DNA from: Arenimonas sp.
Lineage (GTDB): Bacteria; Pseudomonadota; Alphaproteobacteria; Rhizobiales; Rhizobiaceae
DNA: 64,000 nt
Direction of reading: 5' to 3'
Assembly (NCBI GenBank): GCA_019459145.1
Contig: JAIBEK010000053.1
Span: 173,726-237,725 of the forward strand
Below are positions 45,029-55,029 of this stretch, piece by piece. Position 1 is the stretch's first letter; every line of letters begins with the position of its first letter. The notes under the pieces were generated by a model. It made no database searches, was not told where the DNA came from, and was given only the letters and a program-made list of their open reading frames with translations. The translations under genes and the position numbers were made by a program.

Positions 45029-46591
45029 ATGACCCAGACAGCACATCCCGACAGCGTTCTCATCATCGATTTCGGCAGCCAGGTAACGCAGCTGATCGCA
45101 CGCCGCGTGCGCGAAGCCGGCGTCTATTGCGAGATCGTCCCCTTCCAGTCCGCCGAGGAGGGTTTCCACCGGCTGAAGCCGAAGGCGATCATCCTGTCGG
45201 GCAGCCCCGCCTCGACGCTGGACGAGGGCAGCCCCCGGGCGCCACAGATCATCTTCGACAGCGGCCTGCCGATCTTCGGCATCTGCTACGGCCAGCAGAC
45301 CATGTGCGCCCAGCTGGGCGGCAAGGTCGAGAGCGGCCATCACCGCGAATTCGGCCGTGCCTTCCTCGAGATCGATAAGGAATGCCCGCTGTTCGAGGGC
45401 CTGTGGTCGGCCGGCTCGCGCCATCAGGTGTGGATGAGCCATGGCGACCGCGTCACCGCGATCCCGCCGGGCTTCGAGGTCGTCGCCACCTCGTCCAACG
45501 CCCCCTTCGCCTTCATCGCCGACGAGAAGCGCAAATATTACGCCGTGCAGTTCCATCCGGAAGTCGTGCACACGCCGGACGGCGCCAAGCTGATCGGCAA
45601 CTTCATCCACAAGATCGCCGGCCTCAAGGGCGACTGGACCATGTCGGCCTATCGCGCCAAGGCCGTTCAGGCCATCCGCGACCAAGTCGGGACCAAACGC
45701 GTCATCTGCGCCCTGTCGGGCGGGGTCGATAGCTCCGTCGCGGCGCTGCTGATCCACGAAGCCGTCGGCGACCAGTTGACCTGCATCCTCGTCGACCACG
45801 GCCTGATGCGCAAGAACGAGGCGGCAGACGTTGTCGCCATGTTCAAGGAACACTACAACCTGCACCTCATCCACGTCGACGCGATCGACCGCTTCGTCGG
45901 CGAACTGGAAGGTGTCAGCGACCCGGAAACCAAGCGCAAGATCATCGGCCGCCTGTTCATCGAGACCTTCGAGGACGAGGCGAAGAAGCTCGGCGGCGCC
46001 GATTTCCTCGGCCAGGGCACGCTCTATCCGGACGTCATCGAGAGCGTCTCCTTCACCGGTGGCCCGTCGGTGACGATCAAGAGCCACCACAATGTCGGCG
46101 GCCTGCCGGAGCGCATGAACATGCAGCTCGTCGAGCCGCTGCGCGAGCTGTTCAAGGACGAGGTCCGCGTTCTCGGCAAGGAACTGGGTCTTCCCGACAG
46201 CTTCATCGGCCGTCATCCCTTCCCCGGCCCGGGTCTGGCGATCCGCTGCCCCGGCGGCATCACGCGCGAGAAGCTCGAGATCCTGCGCGAGGCCGACGCC
46301 ATCTATCTCGACGAGATCCGCAAGGCGGGCCTCTACGACGCGATCTGGCAGGCCTTCGCCGTGCTTCTGCCGGTGCAGACCGTCGGCGTCATGGGCGACG
46401 GGCGCACCTACGAATTCGTCTGCGCGCTGCGCGCCGTGACCTCGGTCGACGGCATGACGGCCGACTTCTACCACTACGACATGGAATTCCTCGGCCGCGC
46501 CGCCACCCGCATCATCAACGAGGTGCGTGGCATCAACCGCGTCGTCTACGACGTGACGTCCAAGCCGCCCGGCACGATCGAGTGGGAATGA
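45029..46591 (+). CDS. guaA: GMP synthase (glutamine-hydrolysing)
   Basis: A 520-residue enzyme that converts XMP to GMP. The N-terminal glutaminase domain has the catalytic cysteine in [12 protein letters not shown] and the histidine/glutamate in VQFHPEV. The ATP pyrophosphatase P loop is [14 protein letters not shown], and the C-terminal dimerisation domain ends [14 protein letters not shown]. The 3' end of guaA is a known integration site for genomic islands, but no integrase or repeat of this end was found in the window. Confidence 0.97.
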   Translation: MTQTAHPDSVLIIDFGSQVTQLIARRVREAGVYCEIVPFQSAEEGFHRLKPKAIILSGSPASTLDEGSPRAPQIIFDSGLPIFGICYGQQTMCAQLGGKVESGHHREFGRAFLEIDKECPLFEGLWSAGSRHQVWMSHGDRVTAIPPGFEVVATSSNAPFAFIADEKRKYYAVQFHPEVVHTPDGAKLIGNFIHKIAGLKGDWTMSAYRAKAVQAIRDQVGTKRVICALSGGVDSSVAALLIHEAVGDQLTCILVDHGLMRKNEAADVVAMFKEHYNLHLIHVDAIDRFVGELEGVSDPETKRKIIGRLFIETFEDEAKKLGGADFLGQGTLYPDVIESVSFTGGPSVTIKSHHNVGGLPERMNMQLVEPLRELFKDEVRVLGKELGLPDSFIGRHPFPGPGLAIRCPGGITREKLEILREADAIYLDEIRKAGLYDAIWQAFAVLLPVQTVGVMGDGRTYEFVCALRAVTSVDGMTADFYHYDMEFLGRAATRIINEVRGINRVVYDVTSKPPGTIEWE

Positions 46592-46720
46592 GGGCACGAG
46601 ACCCTGGAGCTCCAGAGCGGGAATAGCATTCGTTCATCCTTGTCCGGCTGACGGTTTCCTGTATCTCTTCATCGATGGGGGATCCAGGCGACGCAGCAGG
46701 TGGAGCAAGGGGTGAAATGC

Positions 46721-47493
46721 ATGCGCAGAACACGTGCCACAGCGCCTGACGTACCCATTGCGACCATCTTTGCCCTTTTTGCCAGCATCGGGGTCGCGAC
46801 CCCGGCTTTGGCCGATCGGGGGAGTCCGCAATATCATAGGGGGCATGCGAGGGAGCCTATCCCGGATGGCTGCGTGGCATGGTCGATGGATACCACGATT
46901 TGTCCGCGGGCACCAAAGAGAACCCCACGACCATCCGGTTGAGAGTTCCCACCCCGGATGCGCTTACCTCGGCTGACGAACGTCTCGGCTATGGTGACGG
47001 CCTGGAGGCAGGCTTCAAGATCGGGGTCACCTACGGCGTCGAATTGGGGAAGGCCGCGCGGACTTCTGATTCCGACGCCGAAAAAATGGCACGACAGGGG
47101 GCAGAGTTTCGGGGCTACATACAAAGCCATTGTGGAGACCTCACCGCCGCGCTGGACTGGAATGCGACCTACATGAATGAAGCCCGCAGCTCGACCGTCG
47201 CGAGCCTGAACGAGGCCCAGCTCGCCATGCATCTTGCGGCCACTGCCAATCAGTTGGCAATCGGAGCCGAGAAAATGGCCCGAGACGCCAAGGAGGCCGC
47301 GGCAAAAGGGGACCAGGCGGTGGTCATGGCGTTGAGAGCCGCTGCGCAGTCCTCTGTGCAGACCGCAGCGGGTTTTGCCCAGATGGCCAAGAGCCATGCC
47401 GCCGCCGGGCGAGAGGAGGCGGTTCAGGCCATCATCGATGCGCAGGCCGCCGCCGACCGGGCGAGGAAAGCCGCCGACAGCATTGGCGGCTAA
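46721..47493 (+). pseudogene. Exported Ala-rich protein gene broken by a one-base frameshift at a G run
   Basis: A first frame from ATG 46721 encodes a signal peptide (IATIFALFASIGVATPALA) and continues to about 46840. A second frame, one base out of register, runs to the stop at 47493 and encodes helical, Ala-rich sequence (SVQTAAGFAQMAKSHAAAG). The second frame is closed upstream by TAG at 46837-46839. Adding one G to the five-G run 46839-46843 joins them as HRGACEGAYPGWLRGMV, giving a 257-residue exported protein with two cysteines. It is therefore a pseudogene, a phase-variable gene or a sequence error. No homologue is recognised. Codon use includes AGG, CGA and AGA, unlike the core genes around it. 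Confidence 0.6.
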
Positions 47494-47622
47494 TAGTGTA
47501 AGCCCACACAGCCTTCTGCAACAACCGTGTGTCGCTTGCAAAGCGTCCGCGGTTTGCTATGTCGGTTGATAGGCGTAGCCCGCCGCCGCCTTTCCCGCCC
47601 AGCGTCGACAAGGACCGATCCC

Positions 47623-47973
47623 ATGGCCGCCACCATCTACGGCATCAAGAACTGCGACACGATGAAGAAGGCGCGTCTCTGGCTCGAACAGCACGGCATC
47701 GAGCATGCCTTCCATGACTACAAGGCCTCGGAGATCGACCGGGATCATCTCCAGCGCTGGTGCGCTGATGCCGGATGGGAGACGCTGCTTAATCGCGCCG
47801 GCACCACCTTCAAGAAATTGCCCGACGAGGCGAAACTCGATCTCGATCGGGAAAAGGCGATCGCCCTGATGCTCGCCCAACCGTCGATGATCAAGCGGCC
47901 GGTGCTGGAAGTGGGCGGCAAGCTGCTGATCGGCTTCAAGCCGGAGGTCTACGCCGCCGCGCTGAAAGCGTGA
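47623..47973 (+). CDS. ArsC/Spx family protein (YffB-like)
   Basis: A 116-residue thioredoxin-like protein. The N-terminus YGIKNCDTMKKARLWLEQHG has the single family cysteine, and LNRAGTTFKKLPDE and MIKRPVLEVGGKLLIGFKPE are the second-half signatures. It resembles YffB, a glutathione-dependent reductase-like protein, rather than true arsenate reductase. AAGGA lies 9 bases before the ATG. A YbaK-type deacylase follows almost immediately, probably in one transcript. Confidence 0.87.
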   Translation: MAATIYGIKNCDTMKKARLWLEQHGIEHAFHDYKASEIDRDHLQRWCADAGWETLLNRAGTTFKKLPDEAKLDLDREKAIALMLAQPSMIKRPVLEVGGKLLIGFKPEVYAAALKA

Positions 47974-47978
47974 ACATC

Positions 47979-48452
47979 ATGGCGAAGACCACGCGCGCGA
48001 CGCAGTTTCTCGAAAAGGCCGGGGTTGCCTTCACCACCGTGACCTATGACTACGATCCGAACGCCGAGCGCATCGGATTGCAGGCGGCGGAAGCGATCGG
48101 CGAGGCCCCGCATCGCGTGTTGAAGACGCTGATGGCCGAACTCGACGGCAAGCCGGTCTGCGTCGTCGTTCCCTCGGACAGGGAAGTGAGCATGAAGAAG
48201 CTCGCCGCGGCCTTTGGCGGCAAGCATGCGGCGATGATGAAACCGGCGATTGCCGAGAAGACGACGGGCTACGTGGTCGGCGGGATCAGCCCCTTCGGCC
48301 AGAAAAAGCCCGTGCCGACCGCGATCGAGATCGAGGCGCTCTCGGAGACGCAGGTCTACATGAACGGCGGCCAGCGCGGGCTACAGGTTCGGCTTTCGCC
48401 GCAGGATGCGCTGAAGGCGCTGGGCGCCATCGCGGCGCCTCTGGTCGGCTGA
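47979..48452 (+). CDS. ybaK: Cys-tRNA(Pro) deacylase (YbaK/EbsC)
   Basis: A 157-residue trans-editing enzyme that hydrolyses Cys-tRNA(Pro) made by mistake by prolyl-tRNA synthetase. Features: RATQFLEKAGVAFTTVTYDY, RVLKTLMAELDGKPVCVVVPSDREVSMKKLA with the catalytic-type Lys, and GGISPFGQKKPVPTAI. The start may be ATG 47979 (chosen) or GTG 47970, which overlaps the upstream stop (GTGA) and would couple translation to the ArsC-like gene. Confidence 0.9.
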   Translation: MAKTTRATQFLEKAGVAFTTVTYDYDPNAERIGLQAAEAIGEAPHRVLKTLMAELDGKPVCVVVPSDREVSMKKLAAAFGGKHAAMMKPAIAEKTTGYVVGGISPFGQKKPVPTAIEIEALSETQVYMNGGQRGLQVRLSPQDALKALGAIAAPLVG

Positions 48453-48556
48453 AGCCGCCATCCCGTTTCTGGCGCTGCACCAGCATGGCGCCTTCATTTT
48501 CGCCGCAAAGCGCTTTAGGCTGGTTGCAGCTATCGCCAACAACCTTCAGGCCTCCC

Positions 48557-49810
48557 ATGACATTGCTGCCCGAATTCGAAACCGCCGTCGACCCGATCCG
48601 TCTCGAAAAGCTTGCCGAAGTGGCCGTCAGGGTCGGCCTTCAACTGGAGAAGGGCCAGGATCTGGTGATGACGGCGCCGCTCGCAGCCCTGCCGCTCGCC
48701 CGGCTGATCACCAAGCATGCCTACCTGGCCGGTGCCGGCATCGTCACGACATTCTATGCCGACGAAGAGGCGACGCTTGCCCGCTATGAGCACGCCCCGG
48801 ACGAAAGCTTCGACCGGGCCTCCGGCTGGCTCTATGACGGCATGGCCAAGGCCTATGAGAGCGGCGCGGCGCGGCTGGCGATTGCCGGCGACAATCCGAT
48901 GCTGCTGTCCGGCCAGGATCCGGCCAGGGTGGCACGCGCCAACAAGGCGAACTCGATCGCCTACAAGCCGGCGCTCGAACACATCTCCAATTTCGACATC
49001 AACTGGAACATCTGCTCCTATCCGAACCCGTCCTGGGCGAAACTGGTCTTCCCCGACCTGCCGATTGCCCAGGCCGTCGAAAGGCTCGCCGAGGCGATCT
49101 TTGCCGCCTCGCGGGTCAACGAGGCCGATCCGGTCGCCGCCTGGGCGGCCCACAATGGCGAGCTTCGCAAGCGCTCGGGCTGGCTGAACGACGAGCGCTT
49201 CGCCGCGCTGCATTTCACCGGCCCCGGCACGGACCTGACGGTCGGCCTCGCCGACGGCCACGAATGGCACGGCGGCGCCTCGACCGCCAAGAACGGCATC
49301 ACCTGCAATCCCAATATTCCCACCGAAGAGGTCTTCACCACGCCGCATGCGCTCAAGGTGGAAGGCCATGTCTCCTCGACCAAGCCGCTGTCGCACCAGG
49401 GCACGCTGATCGACAATATCCAGGTTCGTTTCGAGGGCGGCCGCATCGTCGAGGCGAAGGCCTCGAAGGGCGAGGAAGTTCTGTTGAAGGTGCTCGACAC
49501 GGACGAGGGCGCGCGTCGCCTCGGCGAAGTGGCGCTGGTGCCGCATTCCTCGCCGATCTCAGCCTCCGGCATTCTGTTCTACAACACGCTGTTCGACGAG
49601 AATGCCTCCTGCCACATCGCGCTCGGCCAGTGCTATTCGAAGTGCTTCCTCGATGGCGCCGCGCTCACCCCGGACCAGATCAAGGCGCAGGGCGGCAATG
49701 ACTCGCTCATTCACATCGACTGGATGATCGGCTCGGACAAGGTCGACATCGACGGGGTCAGGCCCGACGGCTCACGGGTGCCGGTCATGCGCAGGGGCGA
49801 ATGGGCCTGA
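48557..49810 (+). CDS. M29 family aminopeptidase
   Basis: A 417-residue thermophilic-type metallo-aminopeptidase (AmpS/PepS family). Typical segments are TDLTVGLADGHEWHGGASTAKNG, NIPTEEVFTTPHALKVEGHVSST with metal-binding Glu and His, and HIDWMIGSDKVDIDGV at the C-terminus. It removes N-terminal residues from peptides using two divalent metals. ATG 48557 starts MTLLPEFETAVDP; the ribosome-binding site is weak. A G+C-rich hairpin follows. Confidence 0.92.
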   Translation: MTLLPEFETAVDPIRLEKLAEVAVRVGLQLEKGQDLVMTAPLAALPLARLITKHAYLAGAGIVTTFYADEEATLARYEHAPDESFDRASGWLYDGMAKAYESGAARLAIAGDNPMLLSGQDPARVARANKANSIAYKPALEHISNFDINWNICSYPNPSWAKLVFPDLPIAQAVERLAEAIFAASRVNEADPVAAWAAHNGELRKRSGWLNDERFAALHFTGPGTDLTVGLADGHEWHGGASTAKNGITCNPNIPTEEVFTTPHALKVEGHVSSTKPLSHQGTLIDNIQVRFEGGRIVEAKASKGEEVLLKVLDTDEGARRLGEVALVPHSSPISASGILFYNTLFDENASCHIALGQCYSKCFLDGAALTPDQIKAQGGNDSLIHIDWMIGSDKVDIDGVRPDGSRVPVMRRGEWA

Positions 49811-49818
49811 GGATAGGC

Positions 49819-49851
49819 CACCGCGCCCTCCCCGCAGGGTCGGGCGCGGTG
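49819..49851. terminator. Hairpin between converging aminopeptidase and small exported gene
   Basis: 10-bp perfect stem CACCGCGCCC / GGGCGCGGTG with a 13-base loop in the 60-base gap between two converging stops. No T run, so a bidirectional mRNA 3' end is likely but not certain. Confidence 0.5.
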
Positions 49852-49870
49852 ATCGGCGATCAGCAAGCGC

Positions 49871-50200
49871 TCAGCGGTAATAGAGGATCCGGCCGCCATT
49901 GGCGGCCGTCTGCACCCAGACCACGTTGTGCAGGGCGATGTTGCGTCTTTCGATGGCTGCCACAAGCATCGGATCGGCGGCCACCTCGGCCTGGGCCGCC
50001 CGCATGCGCGAAGGCGTCTCGTCGGGGCCGCCGGCACGGCGCTCGGCATGGCCCGGCCAGACGGAAACGGCCATGACGCCGTCATTGTAGTTGCGGCCAA
50101 ACAGGATGGCCGACAGTTCGGTGTCGCCGGCCAGGACAGGCGACACCACGGCGGGCGCCAGCATAAGCCCCGCGAAAACTGCGCCGATAAAGCGTTTCAT
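49871..50200 (-). CDS. Small exported hypothetical protein
   Basis: A 109-residue protein with a clear signal peptide (MKRFIGAVFAGLMLAPAVVS, cleavage near VLA at 22-24). ATG 50200 has AGGAGA 6 bases upstream; the frame is open to 50278 without support. The mature part is about 85 residues, without cysteines, ending WVQTAANGGRILYYR. No family is recognised. It is monocistronic between an aminopeptidase and xseA. Confidence 0.72.
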   Translation of the reverse strand: MKRFIGAVFAGLMLAPAVVSPVLAGDTELSAILFGRNYNDGVMAVSVWPGHAERRAGGPDETPSRMRAAQAEVAADPMLVAAIERRNIALHNVVWVQTAANGGRILYYR

Positions 50201-50325
50201 GATCTTCTCTCCTTGGCTTGGCGGATGGAGCCGGACGGCCGCCGGCCGTGGGCAAACCCCGCGACGACCGACCTTCACTCCATCAGATAGGCATTCAATC
50301 CGGCTTTTAAATGGGCGAGCCGACC

Positions 50326-51951
50326 TTAGAACAGGCTGCCCTGCCCCGCCGGCGGATCGGTGCGCTTGGCCGGCCGGGGCGCGGTCGCGGCCTTGGGCAA
50401 TGCCGGTGCCGATTGCGGCTCGATCACCGGTTGCCTTGGCGCGTCACCGCCTTCGGTTACAGCCGACACGCGACCATCGGAGAATTCGATCGAAATCGCC
50501 GCGCCGGCACCAAGGGCTACGGCGCGCGAGACCGGACGATCGCTGGCGTCGCGGATCACCGCATAGCCGCGTTGCAGCACGTTCTTGTAGGACAGCGACT
50601 GCAGCATGCGTTCCTGGCCGACAAGCGCGGCGCGGCTTGCGCGAAGGTCGTTTGCAACCGCGCTGTCGGCGCGGCGCGTCAGGCCCTCCAGCCGGTCGCG
50701 GCTGCGGTCGGTCTGGGCGCGCAGCCGTCCCGGCAGGTTGCGCAGCACGGCGTCGGCGCCGCTCACCCGCGCCCGCAGGCGGTCGATCATCCGCTCGACG
50801 ATGCGCTCGGACAGCGCCGACCGCTCGGCCAACCGTTGGCGTCGTTCGCCGATTCGCCGTGCCAGCATGTCTGGACGCAGCGCCGATGCGGAGCGCTCGA
50901 AGCTGCGGCGCTTGGCCATGGTATTGAGCTCGAGCCCACGGCCAAGCCCGGTCGCCGCCTCGTCGAAACGACGGCGCGGCAGGGCGAGCAACTGGTCGAG
51001 CGAGGGAAGCGCGCGGGTCAACGCCCTCAGGCCCTGACGGCGGATCTCCATTTGCCGCGAGGTGGCGCCCGAGAGCCGGGCGGCAAGGTTGGCCACCTGC
51101 GCCACAAGGTCGGCCTTGACCGGCACAGCCATTTCGGCGGCACCCGTCGGCGTCGGCGCGCGCACGTCAGCGGCATGGTCGATCAGCGTCCAGTCGGTCT
51201 CGTGGCCGACCGCCGAAATCAGCGGTATGGCGCTTGCCGCCGCCGCACGCACGACGATCTCGTCGTTGAAGCTCCACAGGTCCTCGAGGCTGCCGCCGCC
51301 GCGCGCGACGATCAGCACGTCCGGCCGCGGGATCGGCCCGCCAGGCTGAAGCGCGTTGAAACCGTGGATGGCATTGGCCACCTCCTCGCCCGAGCCCTCG
51401 CCCTGTACCTTGACCGGCCAGACGAGTACATGGACCGGAAAGCGGTCGGCGATGCGGTGCAGGATGTCGCGGATGACGGCGCCGGTTGGCGAGGTCACGA
51501 CGCCGATGACCTTGGGCATGAAGGGCAGAAGCTGCTTCATCGCGGGATCGAACAGGCCCTCGGCGCCGAGCTTGCGCTTGCGCTCCTCGATCAGCGCCAT
51601 CAGCGCGCCGGCGCCGGCGGGCTCCATCTGCTCGATGACGATCTGATATTTGGACGAGCCGGGGAAGGTGGTGATGCGGCCGGTGGCGATCACCTCCATG
51701 CCCTCTTCCGGCCGGTATTTCAGCTTGGAGAACGAGCCCTTCCAGATCACCGCATCGATCCGCGCCTTGTCGTCCTTCAGGCTGAAATAGGCATGACCCG
51801 AGGAATGCGGGCCGCGATAGCCGGAAATCTCGCCACGGACCCGCACATGGTCGAAAGCGGTCTCGATCGTCCGCTTGATGGAGCCCGAAAGTTCCGAGAC
51901 GGAAAACTCGGCGAGATTTGAGCGCGAATCATCGCTGGAAAAACTGGTCAT
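50326..51951 (-). CDS. xseA: Exodeoxyribonuclease VII large subunit
   Basis: A 541-residue subunit of ExoVII, which degrades single-stranded DNA to oligonucleotides. An N-terminal OB fold ([29 protein letters not shown]) is followed by the catalytic domain with [16 protein letters not shown] and [16 protein letters not shown], then a long Arg-rich coiled coil. The C-terminal 80 residues are Pro/Ala-rich and less conserved. xseB is not in the window. AGGAAGG precedes ATG 51951. Confidence 0.95.
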   Translation of the reverse strand: MTSFSSDDSRSNLAEFSVSELSGSIKRTIETAFDHVRVRGEISGYRGPHSSGHAYFSLKDDKARIDAVIWKGSFSKLKYRPEEGMEVIATGRITTFPGSSKYQIVIEQMEPAGAGALMALIEERKRKLGAEGLFDPAMKQLLPFMPKVIGVVTSPTGAVIRDILHRIADRFPVHVLVWPVKVQGEGSGEEVANAIHGFNALQPGGPIPRPDVLIVARGGGSLEDLWSFNDEIVVRAAAASAIPLISAVGHETDWTLIDHAADVRAPTPTGAAEMAVPVKADLVAQVANLAARLSGATSRQMEIRRQGLRALTRALPSLDQLLALPRRRFDEAATGLGRGLELNTMAKRRSFERSASALRPDMLARRIGERRQRLAERSALSERIVERMIDRLRARVSGADAVLRNLPGRLRAQTDRSRDRLEGLTRRADSAVANDLRASRAALVGQERMLQSLSYKNVLQRGYAVIRDASDRPVSRAVALGAGAAISIEFSDGRVSAVTEGGDAPRQPVIEPQSAPALPKAATAPRPAKRTDPPAGQGSLF

Positions 51952-52048
51952 GTGCCCTTCCTAGCGCAAAATGCGGGGAAGTTCAGCCGCCCTTGCGCCT
52001 CATCGCGCGGCCTTTCGCGCTCGCCGTCTGGTCGTCCCTGGCTCCGGC

Positions 52049-53866
52049 CTAGTACCGCATACGATAGAGCGCCAGCCCAGACTCGGGATCGCGCGGCAGG
52101 GGCTCCAGATAGGTCGGCACCTCTCCCCGCTCCAGTGCCGCATAGAGCCCGTCGGGCTTCAGCTCCCGGATCGTCTCCGTCTGCGGGTCGGTGCCGCAAT
52201 AGGCGATGACGGTGGCGCCGGCGCCGCGCAGGAAGGCCACCGCCTCCGCGGGCGTGGCGAGGCCGATATGCAACTCGGTCAGCATGCCGCCCTGGTTGCG
52301 GTGATAGGGCGCCGAGAGCACCCGGTGCGCGGTGAAGCGCAGGATTTCCGAGCCGGCATTCGATGGCGCGACCACGGTGGTCGGCGGCAAGGCGCCAAGT
52401 TGGCGCAGCCCTGCAGCCGTTTCGCAATCCTGCGAGGAGGTCGCGGGCCCGACGCTGCCCTTCATCCGCTGCGTGATGCCGGCTGTCCCTTCCGTGGCGA
52501 ACACGCCGACGAGAAGCCAGACGCTCGGCACCGCGAGCAGCGTCGTCACCGCGAAGGCAAAGCCGGCGCCCATGTTCTCCGGGTCCTCGCGCGCGTTTCG
52601 CCGCAATTCGGCGATCAGCAGCGACAGGGGCAGGATCGACAAAAGGTTGGCGAAGACCGCGCCGCGCAGCTGAATCAGCGCGATCAGCCAGCTGACGAGG
52701 ATCAGCGTGAGGAGGATGGCATGGGTTTCGCGTCGGTCGTCACGAATGATGCGCAAGAGGCAGACGACGATGGCGAAGAAGCCGACCGCGTAAAATCCAC
52801 CGAGGCTCGCCGGCTCGACGCGCAATTGCTGCAGGATCGACTGCGCCTCGATGACGAAGTCGAGCCAGAGGGTGACCAGAAGCGGATCGAGATCGTTGAG
52901 CGGGTTTTGCAGGCATTGCGGGGCGAGGATCAGCGCTGCCGCCAGCACGGCTGCGCCATCGGCCATGAGGACCAGGAAGCGGGTGCGGCGTGAGGCGTTG
53001 CTGGCCAGCTGGACCGTAACCAGCAGCAACAATCCGCCCACGGCGGTGATCCCGTAATAGCTGATCGAAAGACTGTCACAGGCCGCCATCGTGTAGAGGC
53101 GCGGCGGCACGGTGGCGAAGAACAGGGCCGAGATCGCGATCGTCACCGTCAGCGCGAAGGCCCGCGCCGCCGGGGCAAAGCCCGAACCATGCCAGGCCCA
53201 AAGGACCGCGACGACGAGGCAGGCGGCGGCGACGAATGGCGAGGTTTCGGCACCGATCGCGATCGCCAGTGCAGCCGCCAGGCCGGCAAGGGCAAAACTC
53301 GCCGGCTTGTGACGCGGATCGACCAGCATGGCGGCGATGACGGCGACCAGCACCAGTTGCACATTGTGATGATCGATCGCGCCCGGCAGGAAGCGGTTCG
53401 AGGTCACGGCAAGCAGGGCGGCAAGGCCAAGCGCGATCGGCATGGCGGGCAAGCCGCCGATGCGGCGCGCGCCGACCGCAACGGCTGCGAGCAGCGGCAG
53501 GATCAGCAGTACGGGCCAAACGAGCAGTGCCGCGGCCTCCGCACGCTCGGCCGGCAGAACAAAGGAGAAGGCGAGGATCAACGCGGCGATCGGCAGATCG
53601 ACCAGGCGCGACCAGTGCATCAGCGTTCCGCCATCCAGTCCGAGGCGATATTGCGTCAGATCGAACCAGGACTGGCCGGCGAGCAGATCACGCACCTGCA
53701 CGAGCCGCATCACGTCGTCATTGTCGACGCCGACATAATCGGTGGCGCCGGGCAGGTTGATGAGCAGGATTACGGCAATGGTCACGACGCAAAAGAATGC
53801 GACGACGAAGTCGAGACGGGTCCATAGCCTGGATCCTGTCTTGTCGCCTGTTGTCCGGTCGCTCAT
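52049..53866 (-). CDS. GT-C-like polytopic membrane protein, putative glycosyltransferase
   Basis: A 605-residue inner-membrane protein with about 12 hydrophobic helices and a C-terminal soluble tail of about 130 residues. After the first helix the periplasmic loop contains VDNDDVMRLVQVRDLLAGQ and HWSRLVDLP, a D-x-D-D acidic motif like those of STT3/ArnT-type GT-C enzymes that use lipid-linked sugars. A second loop has GAIDHHNVQL. ATG 53866 (MSDRTTGDK) has AGGATA upstream; the frame opens 21 residues earlier. It is divergent from a GtrB-like GT2 and a GtrA-like flippase, suggesting one surface-glycan pathway. Sugar and acceptor are unknown. Confidence 0.78.
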   Translation of the reverse strand: MSDRTTGDKTGSRLWTRLDFVVAFFCVVTIAVILLINLPGATDYVGVDNDDVMRLVQVRDLLAGQSWFDLTQYRLGLDGGTLMHWSRLVDLPIAALILAFSFVLPAERAEAAALLVWPVLLILPLLAAVAVGARRIGGLPAMPIALGLAALLAVTSNRFLPGAIDHHNVQLVLVAVIAAMLVDPRHKPASFALAGLAAALAIAIGAETSPFVAAACLVVAVLWAWHGSGFAPAARAFALTVTIAISALFFATVPPRLYTMAACDSLSISYYGITAVGGLLLLVTVQLASNASRRTRFLVLMADGAAVLAAALILAPQCLQNPLNDLDPLLVTLWLDFVIEAQSILQQLRVEPASLGGFYAVGFFAIVVCLLRIIRDDRRETHAILLTLILVSWLIALIQLRGAVFANLLSILPLSLLIAELRRNAREDPENMGAGFAFAVTTLLAVPSVWLLVGVFATEGTAGITQRMKGSVGPATSSQDCETAAGLRQLGALPPTTVVAPSNAGSEILRFTAHRVLSAPYHRNQGGMLTELHIGLATPAEAVAFLRGAGATVIAYCGTDPQTETIRELKPDGLYAALERGEVPTYLEPLPRDPESGLALYRMRY

Positions 53867-54000
53867 GCGCGCTCTATCCTTCGTCCAGGTCGCTCGCACT
53901 GTCGCGAGACAAAAAACAATGCCTGCCATTCATCGGCGAAACCTAGCCTTAACCTTCTCAAGAAATAGTAAAACTAGCCCGGACGCTGCGTTCGTCGGGC

Positions 54001-55029
54001 ATGTCTCTGTCGCGAGTATCCGATATGCCTGGCTCAGCATCCGAAAATCTCGATGTGGCGGTTCTGCTGCCCTGCTACAATGAAGGGGCGACGATCGGCG
54101 CCGTCGTGCAGGGCTTTCGCTCGGCCCTGCCGCATGCCCGCATCTATGTCTACGACAACAATTCCACCGACGGCACGGCGCTGACCGCCATGCTTTCGGG
54201 CGCGACCGTGGTGCGCGAGCGCCGCCAGGGCAAGGGCCATGTGGTGCGCCGCATGTTCTGCGACATCGAGGCCGACGTCTATGTCATGGCCGATGGCGAT
54301 GGCACCTATGCGGCCGACGATGCCGAGGAACTGATCCGCACGCTTTTGACCGAGCGCGCCGACATGGTGGTCGGCACGCGCCGCGGCGTGCATGCCGATG
54401 CCGGGCGCAACGGCCATGCCTTCGGCAACCGGCTGTTCAACACGCTCTATCGCTTCCTGTTCGGCAGCGACTTCACCGACATCCTGTCGGGCTACCGGGT
54501 CTTTTCGCGCCGTTTCGTCAAGAGCTTTCCCGCCGTCTCCGCCGGTTTCGAGATCGAGACGGAAATGTCGGTGCATGCCTCGCGGCTGAAGCTGCCGGTG
54601 GCCGAGCTCGAACTGGACTACGGCCGCCGGCCGGAGGGCTCGCATTCCAAACTCTCGACCTTCAAGGACGGTGCCAAGATCCTCTGGATGTTCGCCATGC
54701 TGATGAAGGAGACACGTCCCTTCGCCTTCTTCGGCGCCATCGCGGCGACGATCATGGCGGCGAGCCTTACCTTCATGACCCCGGTCCTCGTCGAATATTT
54801 CACCACCGGCCTCGTCAGCCGCATGCCCACCTGGATCCTCGCCACCGCCCTGATGCTGATGGCGCTGTTTTGCTTCACCGCCGGGCTGATCCTCGATTCG
54901 CTCGCCCGCTCGCGCGCCGAGCAATTGCGCATCCACTACCTGACCCTGCCGGCGCTCGCCCATGCGCAGCAGGCGGCCCGGACGGAGCGCGACAAGCGTA
55001 AGCCGGCGCGAACCGCCGACGCCGCATGA
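54001..55029 (+). CDS. Family 2 glycosyltransferase with C-terminal membrane helices (GtrB-like)
   Basis: A 342-residue enzyme. The GT-A domain shows VAVLLPCYNEGATIGAVVQGF, VYDNNSTDGT and the metal-binding DGDGTY (YVMADGDGTYAADD). NRLFNTLYRFLFGSDFTDILSGYRVFSRRF and the acceptor-side ELDYGRRPEGSHSKLSTF resemble polyprenyl-phosphate sugar transferases such as GtrB and DPM1. Two hydrophobic segments from about residue 240 to 300 are predicted. It probably charges undecaprenyl phosphate with a sugar on the cytoplasmic face. ATG 54001 lacks a clear ribosome-binding site; ATG 54025 is an alternative. It overlaps the GtrA gene by 4 bases. Confidence 0.87.
   Translation: MSLSRVSDMPGSASENLDVAVLLPCYNEGATIGAVVQGFRSALPHARIYVYDNNSTDGTALTAMLSGATVVRERRQGKGHVVRRMFCDIEADVYVMADGDGTYAADDAEELIRTLLTERADMVVGTRRGVHADAGRNGHAFGNRLFNTLYRFLFGSDFTDILSGYRVFSRRFVKSFPAVSAGFEIETEMSVHASRLKLPVAELELDYGRRPEGSHSKLSTFKDGAKILWMFAMLMKETRPFAFFGAIAATIMAASLTFMTPVLVEYFTTGLVSRMPTWILATALMLMALFCFTAGLILDSLARSRAEQLRIHYLTLPALAHAQQAARTERDKRKPARTADAA

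Noticed and set aside
46560..46720. guaA 3' end as attachment site of an integrated island
   Set aside because: No integrase, no second copy of the guaA end and no boundary repeats were found in the window.
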